Below are positions 17,992 to 26,610 of a DNA stretch of 44,179 nt, one piece after another. Made by a program: the position numbers and the translations under genes. The stretch's first letter is position 1, and each line of letters opens with the position of its first letter. Location: contig JAJDEA010000020.1 of NCBI GenBank assembly GCA_029260035.1, forward strand, positions 1 through 44,179. Reading direction: 5' to 3'. Below the pieces are notes generated by a model. It saw only the letters and a list, made by a program, of their open reading frames with translations. It ran no database searches and had not been told where the DNA came from. This stretch comes from Phycisphaerae bacterium (GTDB taxonomy: Bacteria > Planctomycetota > Phycisphaerae > UBA1845).

Positions 17992-18726
17992 ATGCCGAAG
18001 TTTTCAGTGATTATTGCAGCGGCTGGAAAAGGGGAACGATTCGGCGGGCAAGAAAAAAAGACGCTTGCCAAGCTCGATGGTCGAGCGGTATTTCTTCGCA
18101 CGATCGAGCGATTTGTTCGGCGAGATGACGTGTGTGAGACAATCCTCGCGGTTGCTTCTGAAGATACCGAGGCATTAAAAAAAACATATGGCGCAAACCT
18201 GGGTTTCATGGGCGTCAAACTGGTGGAGGGTGGTGCAACACGAACCGACACGGTGCTTGCAGCTCTTTCCGTTGTTTCGGGGGAAGCGGAGTTTGTGGCT
18301 ATTCACGATGCGGTCAGACCTTGTGTTTCTCCGGAACAGATCGATGCTGTATTCGATGAAGCGGGCAAAACGGGAGCCGCAATTCTCGCAGCGCCTATTG
18401 TTGGTACGATCAAACGGGTTAGCGGTGCTGGCGTGATTGAGGAAACGGTGCCTCGATGCGACCTGTATGAAGCGCAAACGCCACAGGTTTTTCGCAAGAC
18501 AGTTTTGGAAAAAGCGTACGCCAACAGGGATGAAGACTCGGAAGATGCAACGGATGACGCCCAAATGGTTGAACGCTTCGGACATCCCGTTTCGGTTGTG
18601 ATATCTGACGGATCTAATCTGAAAATCACTACGAAACCAGACCTTATGATCGCTGGCGCGATTCTGAAGGCCCGCCCGAACAAGCCCAAACCGCGCTTTG
18701 GAGCCTTTGACGAAGCACAATGGTAG
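17992..18726 (+). CDS. ispD: 2-C-methyl-D-erythritol 4-phosphate cytidylyltransferase
   Basis: Catalyses CTP + MEP to CDP-methylerythritol in the MEP pathway to isoprenoids. The protein has about 244 residues, close to the family norm. The nucleotide-binding loop is I-A-A-A-G-K-G-E-R-F-G near the N-terminus, H-D-A-V-R-P follows near residue 105, and the C-terminal part has A-Q-T-P-Q-V-F and D-D-A-Q-M-V-E, all diagnostic. ATG 17992 is chosen because the protein then starts M-P-K-F-S-V-I-I-A-A-A-G, as in homologues, with a purine-rich GGGGAAAAGAG stretch before it; ATGs at 17971 and 17935 are in frame upstream. It follows the PIN-TRAM gene. ispF, often adjacent, is not in the window. Confidence 0.95.
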   Translation: MPKFSVIIAAAGKGERFGGQEKKTLAKLDGRAVFLRTIERFVRRDDVCETILAVASEDTEALKKTYGANLGFMGVKLVEGGATRTDTVLAALSVVSGEAEFVAIHDAVRPCVSPEQIDAVFDEAGKTGAAILAAPIVGTIKRVSGAGVIEETVPRCDLYEAQTPQVFRKTVLEKAYANRDEDSEDATDDAQMVERFGHPVSVVISDGSNLKITTKPDLMIAGAILKARPNKPKPRFGAFDEAQW

Positions 18727-18831
18727 CAATCAATCGAGGCCGCGCTGATTGACAGGTCCGTCGGCGCTGGTTGTAATACACCGTGGAGATTGAAAGGCTC
18801 GCTAATCAGCCTATTTTGCCAAGGAGCGGTC

Positions 18832-19671
18832 ATGCTGACACATCGAAATATGAAAACCTTGCTGGCTTGTTGTGGGATTGTTTTGGTCGGGACGGCGACT
18901 GGCTGCAACGTCGGTTACGCGTTTCCAAAAAAACATGCACCTCGCGCACCGGTTGAGAGATGGTCGTCGCCGTCAGCCAGGAATGGTGCGGACATTTCTG
19001 TCATTGAAGTTCAAGAGGTTGACTTGGTTGAGCAGTTGGCGGCTAATCGGCGTGCCTACCACGAAAACCTCGCAAGCTTGCGCGAGTATTACGAAGCTCA
19101 CGGTTATGCAACGAAAGCGTCCTGGGCAGAATTTGAACTCGATGGCTTACGCCGGGTTAAGGCATTTAAGTACTTGCTCGATGCGGAGATCGCATCAGAG
19201 TCGCTTCGGCCTACCGATTCGATTGCGGAAGCAGACGCACTGTATGATCGCGGGTCGGCCTTGATGCGCGAAGGGCTTCATGGCGTACCTGCAATCTATC
19301 GGCGAGGTAAGATGGTCGAGGCCGCTGGCATATTTCGTTCTGTCATTGAACAATATCCAAGTAGTGACAAGATCGATGATGCCGCGTTCATGCTTGGCGA
19401 AATTCATAAAGAATACCTGCCGAATCAGGAAACCCTGGCTGTGAGGTGGTACGAAAGAGCCTGGACATGGGACCCGAACACGCCGCACGCCGCACGCTTC
19501 CAGGCAGCGGTTGTCTATGATTATCGATTGCAGGATCGTGATCGGGCCCTTGAGCTTTACCAGGATGTTCTCGAAAAGGAAACGATGATCGAGAGCAATG
19601 TCCGAACGGCTGCACGTCGCATCCACGATCTGACCAAGGATACAAACGCTCGATCCGCAAGTCGCGGTTGA
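18832..19671 (+). CDS. TPR-like outer-membrane lipoprotein
   Basis: About 279 residues. The signal peptide ends V-G-T-A-T-G-C, a lipobox with the Cys about 24 residues in. The second half carries helical repeats of the tetratricopeptide/YfiO (BamD) kind: A-G-I-F-R-S-V-I-E-Q-Y-P-S-S-D-K-I-D-D-A followed by F-M-L-G-E-I-H and later W-Y-E-R-A-W-T-W-D-P-N-T. Such lipoproteins act as scaffolds in envelope assembly. ATG 18832 is preferred because AAGGAG lies just before it. It follows ispD by about 105 bases. The region between residues 30 and 110 is helical with no recognised domain. Exact role unknown. Confidence 0.8.
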   Translation: MLTHRNMKTLLACCGIVLVGTATGCNVGYAFPKKHAPRAPVERWSSPSARNGADISVIEVQEVDLVEQLAANRRAYHENLASLREYYEAHGYATKASWAEFELDGLRRVKAFKYLLDAEIASESLRPTDSIAEADALYDRGSALMREGLHGVPAIYRRGKMVEAAGIFRSVIEQYPSSDKIDDAAFMLGEIHKEYLPNQETLAVRWYERAWTWDPNTPHAARFQAAVVYDYRLQDRDRALELYQDVLEKETMIESNVRTAARRIHDLTKDTNARSASRG

Positions 19672-19713
19672 TGCAACTACCGAATTACAGTCGCAACAAG
19701 ATAGTCACTCCCA

Positions 19714-20202
19714 ATGCTTCGTGTATTTCAAGGCTTGGCAGCTAGTACGGTCTTGCTGATCGTAGTCTCCGCAGCGCTAGGACTGGGTTCTTCCGGGCCG
19801 GGCGCCGAGCGGCACGTCCTGTGTGCGGTGCTTACACTCATACTCATCTGTTTCGTTCAGGTTGTTGTATTTACGTATTTCGCTGTTGTCGGAAGGACGG
19901 GAGCACAGGCCGTTCATCTGGGGCGTCTCGATCAAGCCCCTATTGCAGAGATGCGAAAGATAAAAGGAGCCAACGTCCGGCTTGTCGGCTTGGTTGTCCT
20001 CGGCATTGTTCTGACAACGTCAAGCGGTGCAATTCATTGGCGCAGCGGCGGGCAGGGCGGCATTCATTTCATCTTGGCGAGTGCTCTTTTTGCTGTGCTC
20101 GTTTATGTATTTTTCAAGCAATACGAACTGATTTTTCGGGCTTCGAAGCAACTTAGGGCTACGCTTTCGGATTACGAAGTCTCACGCCAAAGCCGAGAGT
20201 AG
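19714..20202 (+). CDS. Small four-helix membrane protein
   Basis: A 162-residue protein with four predicted membrane helices at about 5-25, 35-58, 92-110 and 118-138, and a short charged cytoplasmic tail (R-A-S-K-Q-L-R-A-T-L-S-D-Y-E). The loop after helix 2 contains F-A-V-V-G-R-T-G-A-Q-A-V. I do not recognise a named family. It starts 42 bases after the TPR-like lipoprotein in the same direction, so cotranscription is likely, and a shared envelope role is possible. The ribosome site is weak. Confidence 0.75.
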   Translation: MLRVFQGLAASTVLLIVVSAALGLGSSGPGAERHVLCAVLTLILICFVQVVVFTYFAVVGRTGAQAVHLGRLDQAPIAEMRKIKGANVRLVGLVVLGIVLTTSSGAIHWRSGGQGGIHFILASALFAVLVYVFFKQYELIFRASKQLRATLSDYEVSRQSRE

Positions 20203-20630
20203 TGCGCCTAAAGGTTTCTTGGTCTCCTCCTCAATCCTGCGGCGCTTTTCTTTCTCGAATCTTGGCCAGCCGCTCTTGGAGACCAATTCTCGAGCTGTGA
20301 TTTTTGTCTGATTTTTGGCCTAGGTTAGTAAGTTGCAGGAGCTTAGGGCGAGAAGAAATGAGAAGCTTTCAATGATGAGCTGGTGAAGCAGAAGGCTCAT
20401 GCGCCAAAGGACTTGCCCTGCGGCTCGCTTAGAGTAGACTCCTGATACTGGGTTGACGGCTTGCCGCAACTGCCAAAGATGCCATAAAGGTGGCGTTTTC
20501 ATCGCGACGACGAGAGGACGGAGCCTCTATCAATTCGCAAGTATTTGAACTCGATCGAGGACTCGGCGCAACAGGGAGGTTGGTCGCCGTGACATATTGT
20601 GGGATCCTGTCCAAGTAAGGAGTACTCGCC
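20203..20630. other. Gap with a large two-tier inverted repeat
   Basis: A 428-base gap. TTGGTCTCC (20219-20227) pairs exactly with GGAGACCAA (20278-20286), and inside it GCGGC (20239-20243) pairs with GCCGC (20269-20273). It could be a transcript end structure for the membrane-protein gene just upstream, although there is no T-run. The minus strand over the same stretch has an open frame reading T-A-R-E-L-V-S-K-S-G-W-P-R-F-E-K-E-K and ending near 20182 without a clear start, possibly a decayed gene end. Nothing else was recognised up to 20630. Confidence 0.35.
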
Positions 20631-21281
20631 ATGCTGCTCTGGGAAAGTTTAAACGCACGCACGCCGCATGTAAAAGAAGTGGCCCGTATTCCTGTGAATC
20701 GAGCTGGCGGAAACCGTCGGCTTCCATTCGAGACACGGTGCATAGCTATTACGAAAGCGGGTAAGCGCTGCAAAGGGAAACATCGCCCCAATTGCGAGTA
20801 TTGTGCGTTTCACGATCCGGAGCTTGCTGCAGTTCGCAAGCAGAAGGCCGACGCCGCCCGGGCAGCACGAAAACGACGTCAACTGACTCATCTCCCTGAC
20901 GGGTATCTTGGCATGCTGAACAGCCGACGGACGATCGGTGACGCCATGGATCGACTTTACCGAGAGATTCGAGTCGGGCGAGTTAACCTGGAGATGGGTA
21001 AACTACTGTTTTCGGTATTGACCAGGCTGATGGATTCCGGTCTTTGCAATGATGGACTGTCCGAGGATGGTGCGTGGGACAGGACGAAGGCGCTTCGTGT
21101 TCGCCCCAAACTCAAAGAACTTCTGACTGACGCTGAGAAAGTCGCGTTGCGACGGGCGGCGGACAGAATTCCGAGAGTAGCCGAGGCCGATAAAGATCGA
21201 AGTGTCAGAATATTGAAACGGCGTGATCCAGAGGTGGGCAATCGCTCAGCTCAAACAAAGCGTTCCACCGGCGCAGCGTAG
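20631..21281 (+). CDS. Cys/His zinc-motif protein (DUF5763-like), function unknown
   Basis: A 216-residue basic protein. Residues 40-70 carry a metal-binding-looking motif: C-I-A-I-T-K-A-G-K-R-C, then C-E-Y-C-A-F-H-D-P. This matches the short C-x-A-x-T-x-x-G-x-x-C ... C-x-x-H-D modules seen in many small phage- or mobile-element-associated proteins. It is followed by a Lys/Arg/Ala-rich helix. The rest is mostly helical without a recognised domain. AAGGAGT eight bases before the ATG supports the start. It may bind nucleic acid. No integrase or other phage gene is nearby, so mobile origin is only a suggestion. It converges with the HDOD gene 70 bases downstream. Confidence 0.7.
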   Translation: MLLWESLNARTPHVKEVARIPVNRAGGNRRLPFETRCIAITKAGKRCKGKHRPNCEYCAFHDPELAAVRKQKADAARAARKRRQLTHLPDGYLGMLNSRRTIGDAMDRLYREIRVGRVNLEMGKLLFSVLTRLMDSGLCNDGLSEDGAWDRTKALRVRPKLKELLTDAEKVALRRAADRIPRVAEADKDRSVRILKRRDPEVGNRSAQTKRSTGAA

Positions 21282-21351
21282 GCTTGCTCAATGAGCGGAT
21301 ATCTTGTTGGGTTGCAGGCCCTTGCGACGCTTGGCGTTGTCGTGTCGTAGG

Positions 21352-22416
21352 CTAGCTTTCTTCCATTTCTTCCGCCAGTTCGGCGGGTAGCTTCTCAAGA
21401 AGCCGAATGAATTTCGGCTGATCGGATAGGCCCAGCGCACAAACGACGTCGGAATTCATCAGGTCGTAGGGAATTTGCGTTGCATATCCAAGCATGGAGC
21501 AAAGCATATCGGATAGTTGGAGCTGCAAGCGTTCTTTCTTCGCCGGATCATCTTCTGAAGGAAAGCGGTGATGGTCTGTGATCAATTCACGAACGGTTTG
21601 TGGCAGGTTCCAGTCAGTTGCCAGCAACTCACCGAATTCCTGGTGCGATTCGTAGCAGAGGTAGTCAAACGTATCCAAATCCAGGCCGTTCGGGCACACG
21701 TTTTCATATTTTGAAACGATCCGCAGAACGACGACCGAACCGATATCATGCAATAGGCCTACCAGAAACGAATCCTCTGGATCAGTTCCGACGAGTGGGG
21801 CCAGCCGACTCATAATATGAGCGCTGGCGTATGAGCGTAGCCAAAGCAGGTCTGCAAGTTCCTGATGCGATTCGGTTCCCTGAAAAGTCGCGGCACGCAT
21901 CGACTCGCGAACCAGTAGCGTGCGAATCGCTTTGGTTCCCAATCGTGTAACGGCCGGCTGAAGGGCTGCGATTCTATCGACGCCTCGATAGAGGGGCGAA
22001 TTAGCCATCCGCAGTGTAGATGCAGCGAGTATTTGATCCTCGGCAAGCTTGTCCGCAATGTCCCGCAAGTTTGTTTTGGGCTTCTTGAGTTTCGAGAGAA
22101 TCTGCTCTGCAATTTGCAGCAATGGCGGGATGTTCAAGTCGTGCCCATCGAAATAGGTCACGATGATATTTTCCAGGCCCTTGATTTCGGGCGACAGATC
22201 CGGCTGCTTGACGGGCTGAGCCTCTGTGTAAATGGCGTTTGCTGGCGCCCACCACTTTGCCTCTTCCGCTTGAGCAGAAGTCCCGTTCTCGTCTTGTGCT
22301 TCGAGTGTAGCCACGGCTGAGCCGCCGGATAAGCGAGCGTTCGCCTTCCTCGATGGCGTTGGTTGGCCACCTTCCGGTTCAGTTATTTTTTCGAGCATCC
22401 ACGACCAAAGCCCCAT
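21352..22416 (-). CDS. HDOD-domain protein
   Basis: About 354 residues. After a variable, Pro/Gln-rich N-terminus (1-90) comes an HDOD domain (about 95-300): I-P-P-L-L-Q-I-A-E-Q-I-L-S-K-L, D-Q-I-L-A-A-S-T-L-R-M-A-N-S-P-L-Y, and V-G-L-L-H-D-I-G-S. These are the usual marks of this degenerate HD-phosphohydrolase family, which acts in signalling and regulation rather than proven catalysis. His-Asp is retained here. ATG 22416 is chosen because the protein then begins M-G-L-W-S-W with a G-rich stretch before it; the upstream extension to 22539 has unlikely sequence. It stands alone on the minus strand. Confidence 0.88.
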   Translation of the reverse strand: MGLWSWMLEKITEPEGGQPTPSRKANARLSGGSAVATLEAQDENGTSAQAEEAKWWAPANAIYTEAQPVKQPDLSPEIKGLENIIVTYFDGHDLNIPPLLQIAEQILSKLKKPKTNLRDIADKLAEDQILAASTLRMANSPLYRGVDRIAALQPAVTRLGTKAIRTLLVRESMRAATFQGTESHQELADLLWLRSYASAHIMSRLAPLVGTDPEDSFLVGLLHDIGSVVVLRIVSKYENVCPNGLDLDTFDYLCYESHQEFGELLATDWNLPQTVRELITDHHRFPSEDDPAKKERLQLQLSDMLCSMLGYATQIPYDLMNSDVVCALGLSDQPKFIRLLEKLPAELAEEMEES

Positions 22417-22892
22417 GGCCCTAGCCCCCCAAAAAGAACTTCGATCGGTCTTCGTTGCCGGGCGCTGACGTGCGCACGCCAAGTTTCGATGCCATGCGAG
22501 CGTTGGCGTTAACGCCCATCGCGGGTGTACGAATGCCAAGGATCGCGATACATCACAAACCTATCATCGTCATCTTGTTTTTGCTGGTTTTGGTACGACG
22601 CAAAGTAGAGTTTTCGGTGTTGGAGGGAGCGGTGCGGGCCACAATGTATCGTTTTATAGGACGTGTTGCATGGTGAAAGCGTTTGGTCAAAGCCTTTCTT
22701 TCGAAAGGACGTTATCGGTCTTTCTTGGATCTGGTAGCCCGGATTATAAAGTTTAGGAACTTAAATAAATGTTGAAAAAACGTTGGTATTCTCAAGGGCG
22801 TCGCGTTACGATTGCGAACGCGGATTAGCTTAATTGGGTATTGTCGAAAGAAGCCCTTTCAAAAACACACTTCTTCGAGAAGGAGCACGGTC

Positions 22893-23675
22893 ATGGCATT
22901 AGGTAAGCCAAGTTTCTTGGTGGTGCTGAAGGCGGGTATTCTTGGAGTCTTTATTTCCACGGCTGACGCCGGCTTGACAACTGTCGCGCCGCCACCAACA
23001 GGAGAGGCGACGCACTTGAGTATACTCGATCATGTTTACGGCTCAGGGTTTATGGATATGGGAGGAGGAGTATTGTCCAATGGGGCGCATACCGCCTCGC
23101 GCATAGACGATTTTGCGGCGGGTGGAGGGACTGGCCTACCATTGAACTTAGTGTTCGGAACTCCGGGTCTACCTGTTACAGATCAGATTTGGACCGATGG
23201 TATTGCGCAGGCCAGTGCGGTGGCGAAGTATGCCGCTTACTCTCAGGAGTTCGGCTTCGATAATGGTTCAGGATATCAAAAACTATTCGATGTCAATGTC
23301 ACAGGCCCGTCTGGGTTTGATATTGCGGGGGCGAGTGCTGCGACCTTCTCGCCAGGCTCTTTATGGCAATGGGCACGATCGGGGACGGGGGGAACCTTCT
23401 ATTCCAACGAAGCGAGCAATGTGGATCAGCTCGATCATCTCGTGAGCTATCAGATTACTGGTGCATCAATCAAACCCAATGAAACTGTTTGGCTTTTGAT
23501 GTGGGAGGACTTGCCGGGACCGCTTAGTGGGATGCGGGGTTCGGATCGAGATTTTAATGATCTGGTGGTGGAGGTGCATGCAAGGATAATCCCGGTGCCC
23601 GGCTCGGTATTGTTAGGTGCCGTTGGGCTTGCGTTTGTAGCGACGGTACGTCGCAAGTTTTCCGCCAAGCCGTAG
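22893..23675 (+). CDS. Secreted DUF4114 protein with PEP-CTERM-like sorting tail
   Basis: About 260 residues. A signal peptide (ending T-A-D-A-G, near residue 27) is followed by a Gly-rich beta domain. Near the C-terminus L-L-M-W-E-D-L-P and then G-S-D-R-D-F-N-D-L-V-V-E-V are the signature of DUF4114, a Ca-binding-like beta domain of secreted proteins. The tail is a sorting signal: I-I-P-V-P-G-S, a hydrophobic helix, then V-R-R-K-F. This is a PEP-CTERM variant (V-P-G in place of V-P-E-P), processed by exosortase in other bacteria. ATG 22893 has AAGGAGCA just before it, so the longer frame from 22812 is not used. No exosortase gene is in the window. Confidence 0.85.
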   Translation: MALGKPSFLVVLKAGILGVFISTADAGLTTVAPPPTGEATHLSILDHVYGSGFMDMGGGVLSNGAHTASRIDDFAAGGGTGLPLNLVFGTPGLPVTDQIWTDGIAQASAVAKYAAYSQEFGFDNGSGYQKLFDVNVTGPSGFDIAGASAATFSPGSLWQWARSGTGGTFYSNEASNVDQLDHLVSYQITGASIKPNETVWLLMWEDLPGPLSGMRGSDRDFNDLVVEVHARIIPVPGSVLLGAVGLAFVATVRRKFSAKP

Positions 23676-24010
23676 CTCTCTCGCGGGGCGGACGATTGAA
23701 GGAATCCGTATGAGTTTCTTACCCTCCGCCAAAATGCAATTGGCTGCTTTTAGCCAAAGGTGTTTCTCCCCTCGCTTGCATATAATCTCAAGGGGTTAGT
23801 CCGGCGAGATGAGTTGGATTTGGTGCAGCTAAGAGTAGCCCACCTCTCTATGCGAATGCGCATTGACTGTGCGCGTGCGGCCCTCCAAAATACTCAGCAT
23901 AATCGAAATCAATGACCCACTGGCATGGCTGCGTCAATGCAGATCAAACAGCCTGGACAAGCACTGGCGGCCAGCTGCCTAGTTCTTACTATCGAATGAC
24001 CTAGCAAACA
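23676..24010. other. Gap between PEP-CTERM and hydrolase genes
   Basis: A 335-base gap. TTGGCT-GCTTTT-AGCCAA (23740-23757) forms a six-base-pair stem but has no T-run after it, so it is at most a weak terminator of the PEP-CTERM gene. Nothing else was recognised. Confidence 0.35.
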
Positions 24011-24721
24011 ATGGTGAATGACATGGTGATGGCGAAACGAACAAACTGGGGATTACAGCGAACGCTTGGACAGGTTCTTGCTCTCTTGACGATTTCTTCC
24101 GCATCACTTGCCGCAGCAGGCGACAACAAAATCGAATCGAAGTGGACCGAGGTTGATGCCGGGAAAGTCCATTACTTACAAGCCGGTTCACCAAAAGGCC
24201 TGCCAATCCTCCTGTTGCACGGCGGGCGATTTCAAGCGGAAACGTGGCGAGGTACGGGCACACTGAAGGCACTTGCCGTCCAGGAATATCACGTCATCGC
24301 GGTAGATTTGCCGGGATTCGGTAAAACGCCAGCGGTGAAGTCCAAGCCCGGCCCCTGGCTTGGGAAATTGATTGACGCTCTGCATCTCGATAGGCCTGTT
24401 GTCGTATCCCCGTCGATGAGCGGCCGATTCGCGATGCCGTTTGTGGTGGAGCATTCGGATCGCCTGCGTGGATTTGTCGCGGTGGCGCCTGTCAGTATCA
24501 AACGCCACGAGAAATCGCTCTCACGAATCAGCGTTCCACTTCTAGCCATTTGGGGTGAGCGCGACAGTGTGATCCCGCTCAGCCATGCCGACCTCTTGCT
24601 CAAGCATGTTCCGAACAGTCGTAAGGTCGTGGTTCCTAAAGCAAGCCATGCACTATACATGGACGACGCTGAAACATTCCACAAAGAATTGATCCACTAT
24701 TGCAGAGAACTGACCGACTAG
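24011..24721 (+). CDS. Exported alpha/beta hydrolase, ABHD14-like
   Basis: A 236-residue alpha/beta hydrolase with an N-terminal signal-like segment (about 16-36, ending S-L-A-A-A-G). It resembles animal ABHD14A/B closely in motif and spacing: H-G-G-R-F-Q-A-E-T-W with G-T-L-K-A-L-A, A-V-D-L-P-G-F-G, and V-V-V-S-P-S-M-S-G around the nucleophile Ser135. Asp185 (G-E-R-D-S-V-I-P) and His213 (K-A-S-H-A-L-Y) complete the triad with spacings of 50 and 28, near those of ABHD14B. ABHD14B is reported as a lysine deacetylase that passes acetyl to CoA; the substrate of a periplasmic bacterial form is unknown. The start is uncertain (ATG 24011 or 24029). The gene stands alone. Confidence 0.85.
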   Translation: MVNDMVMAKRTNWGLQRTLGQVLALLTISSASLAAAGDNKIESKWTEVDAGKVHYLQAGSPKGLPILLLHGGRFQAETWRGTGTLKALAVQEYHVIAVDLPGFGKTPAVKSKPGPWLGKLIDALHLDRPVVVSPSMSGRFAMPFVVEHSDRLRGFVAVAPVSIKRHEKSLSRISVPLLAIWGERDSVIPLSHADLLLKHVPNSRKVVVPKASHALYMDDAETFHKELIHYCRELTD

Positions 24722-24842
24722 GGTCAACAACGTAATAATGGGCCGGTTCTGCCATCGGAAAGTGGAGCTCGTCTGTTAGGCGTTGATGATTCCACTTGAC
24801 GGATGTCTTTCGCAGCCTGTTTTGTCTCCAATTCTTTCCTCA

Positions 24843-25844
24843 CTACAATACACGGCCAAGCAGCAACAAGATATTAAAAAGGCCGAGTAACGCGATAATC
24901 TGCGAGGCTATGATGGTCGCGAGTGGATGGTCAAAACGCAAGTACCGCTTATACGCTACATAGACGCGAAAGGCCATCACGACGATTGAACCTATTACAA
25001 TCAAGGACGCCGTAACGGGTACGATGTAATACAATGCACCGGGTGCCAAGCAAAGAGTTGTCAGTTCAACACCCATGATTAACAACACTCCGCACATTGC
25101 TGCATCAAAACTGTATACCACGCACCGTATGACATGCGTCGGGTTGACTTTTGTTCGCCGCATCGACCATCGAAAGACCATGAGCGAGGCAAACGTAAGC
25201 CAGGGCCAGGCGATGTAGCAGATCATTAGAGGAATGAGTGCAGGAAATGTGTCCGAGATTAGGCTCACAAGAAAAGCCCAAGACGCGACCGGAGGGGCTA
25301 TCTCATCGTAATATGCGTCCAGCGATCCGTGGGATTGAACAACCATCTTTACGAAGCCTGGATCATTCGGCGTGTTCATGACCTGCCGGATCGCGCGATT
25401 TCGGCTGGCGAGGCTGATCGCGTTGGGGATAATAAGCGATAGGCTCAGTACCACACAAAAGACTGCAGATGCCACGAGCCAGTACAATAAGAGTCTTCTG
25501 GGATGTGAAGGTTGTGCAGGGTGCAACGACTGCCAAAACCGTTTCGGTCGAAGCCCGCCCCAGAGAGTTCGCCGAAACGAACGAAAGTTACTTTCCGGAT
25601 GATGCTCAAAGACGTACGGGTGAAGCCTGCGCGCGGGATCAAGAAGCTCCGGCCAATCAAAGCGAAACCCGCATTCCGGACATCGCGGCTCGACCAGGCC
25701 ACGCAGGTTGTAGGCACAAAGCGGGCAGAAGATGTCTTCATCAATGCTATCCCAGTTTGGCGGGCTGCTTGCGTTTTTCGGCGATGGGTCTTCCATGGGC
25801 TGATCGCTGCAAGTGGAAAATGATTTCCAATAATCACGAGTCAT
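24843..25844 (-). CDS. Membrane protein with N-terminal CPxC zinc ribbon
   Basis: A 333-residue protein. Near residue 40 it has F-C-P-L-C-A-Y-N-L-R-G-L, then R-C-P-E-C-G-F-R-F, a four-Cys zinc ribbon. This form (C-x-x-C-x-Y-N-L-x-G ... C-P-E-C-G) is common in Phycisphaerae-like planctomycetes. After a linker, five or six hydrophobic segments follow (about 120-145, 185-215, 230-255, 260-290, 305-330). The function is unknown; the ribbon is probably cytoplasmic. Two proteins at 36809-38367 carry the same ribbon at the C-terminus. The start may instead be ATG 25796 (M-E-D-P-S); neither has a good ribosome site. It converges with the ABHD14-like gene. Confidence 0.78.
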   Translation of the reverse strand: MTRDYWKSFSTCSDQPMEDPSPKNASSPPNWDSIDEDIFCPLCAYNLRGLVEPRCPECGFRFDWPELLDPARRLHPYVFEHHPESNFRSFRRTLWGGLRPKRFWQSLHPAQPSHPRRLLLYWLVASAVFCVVLSLSLIIPNAISLASRNRAIRQVMNTPNDPGFVKMVVQSHGSLDAYYDEIAPPVASWAFLVSLISDTFPALIPLMICYIAWPWLTFASLMVFRWSMRRTKVNPTHVIRCVVYSFDAAMCGVLLIMGVELTTLCLAPGALYYIVPVTASLIVIGSIVVMAFRVYVAYKRYLRFDHPLATIIASQIIALLGLFNILLLLGRVL

Positions 25845-26023
25845 GCCTCGACGTCATAGATTCTCCACGATTTTTGCCTGTTCGACAATACGCCAATTGG
25901 GCGACATTGTTTTTTCGGGACAGTGACACAATCGTAGCTGCGCGAGATCGATGATCGCGGTGAATTGCGGGTGCTAGCGTGAACGGGTCTTCATTCTGTT
26001 GCAACTGTTGAGCAGAGCTTGCC

Positions 26024-26605
26024 CTAGCTTGCTGTGGCGTCCCCAGCCATCTGTTGTGATTCGGCGCTGGCGTCGGACGGCGCATTGTTCTTCTGTGAGC
26101 TTCGTCGCGGCCGAATGACGCGGGACAGGCACAGCAGCCGAGATCCGGAAAGCGTAGCGATGATGGCCAACGCAAATAGGCCGGAATTGGATAATAGCTT
26201 TTTCCAAATAATGACCGGCCCACCGCCACAGCCGCAATCAAAGGCGACTTCCATGAAGGGAATGTTGTCGACTGCAACGATGTTCATTGCGCGGAAGAAA
26301 ATTACGGGCGTGAACACGGCTAGCATGATCGCAACAACGGCCGAGCTGCCGCGAACGAAAACTCCGAGCAACAATGCTGCTCCACACACAACTTCAAGCC
26401 AAGGTAGGATGATGGCTGTCGCATTGAGGAAGATCGCAGGCTGGTCCGGCAACATTTCATACATGCGCACCAATTTTAAAAAACCAACCGGGTCCCCGAT
26501 CTTCTCCCAACCCATTTGAACGAACAGATATCCCAAAATTGCTCGTGCCACGAGCAATGGAAGGCCGGTGCGATCGATTCGTTTTATCAACGTAGGCTCT
26601 GTCAT
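26024..26605 (-). CDS. MauE/DoxX-family membrane protein
   Basis: About 193 residues with four predicted membrane helices (about 18-35, 55-90, 95-115, 140-160). A-R-A-I-L-G-Y-L-F-V-Q-M-G-W-E-K-I and P-W-L-E-V-V-C-G-A-A-L-L-L-G are typical of the DoxX/MauE superfamily. Between helices 3 and 4 it has F-D-C-G-C-G-G-G, a C-x-C pair typical of MauE-like proteins, which are linked to disulfide or thiol chemistry outside the membrane. The rhodanese gene lies immediately upstream and its stop is only a few bases before this start (GTG 26608 or ATG 26605), so translation is probably coupled. A shared role in periplasmic sulfur transfer or thiol handling is likely. The C-terminal tail after residue 165 is low in structure. 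Confidence 0.85.
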   Translation of the reverse strand: MTEPTLIKRIDRTGLPLLVARAILGYLFVQMGWEKIGDPVGFLKLVRMYEMLPDQPAIFLNATAIILPWLEVVCGAALLLGVFVRGSSAVVAIMLAVFTPVIFFRAMNIVAVDNIPFMEVAFDCGCGGGPVIIWKKLLSNSGLFALAIIATLSGSRLLCLSRVIRPRRSSQKNNAPSDASAESQQMAGDATAS

Positions 26606-26610
26606 CACAT

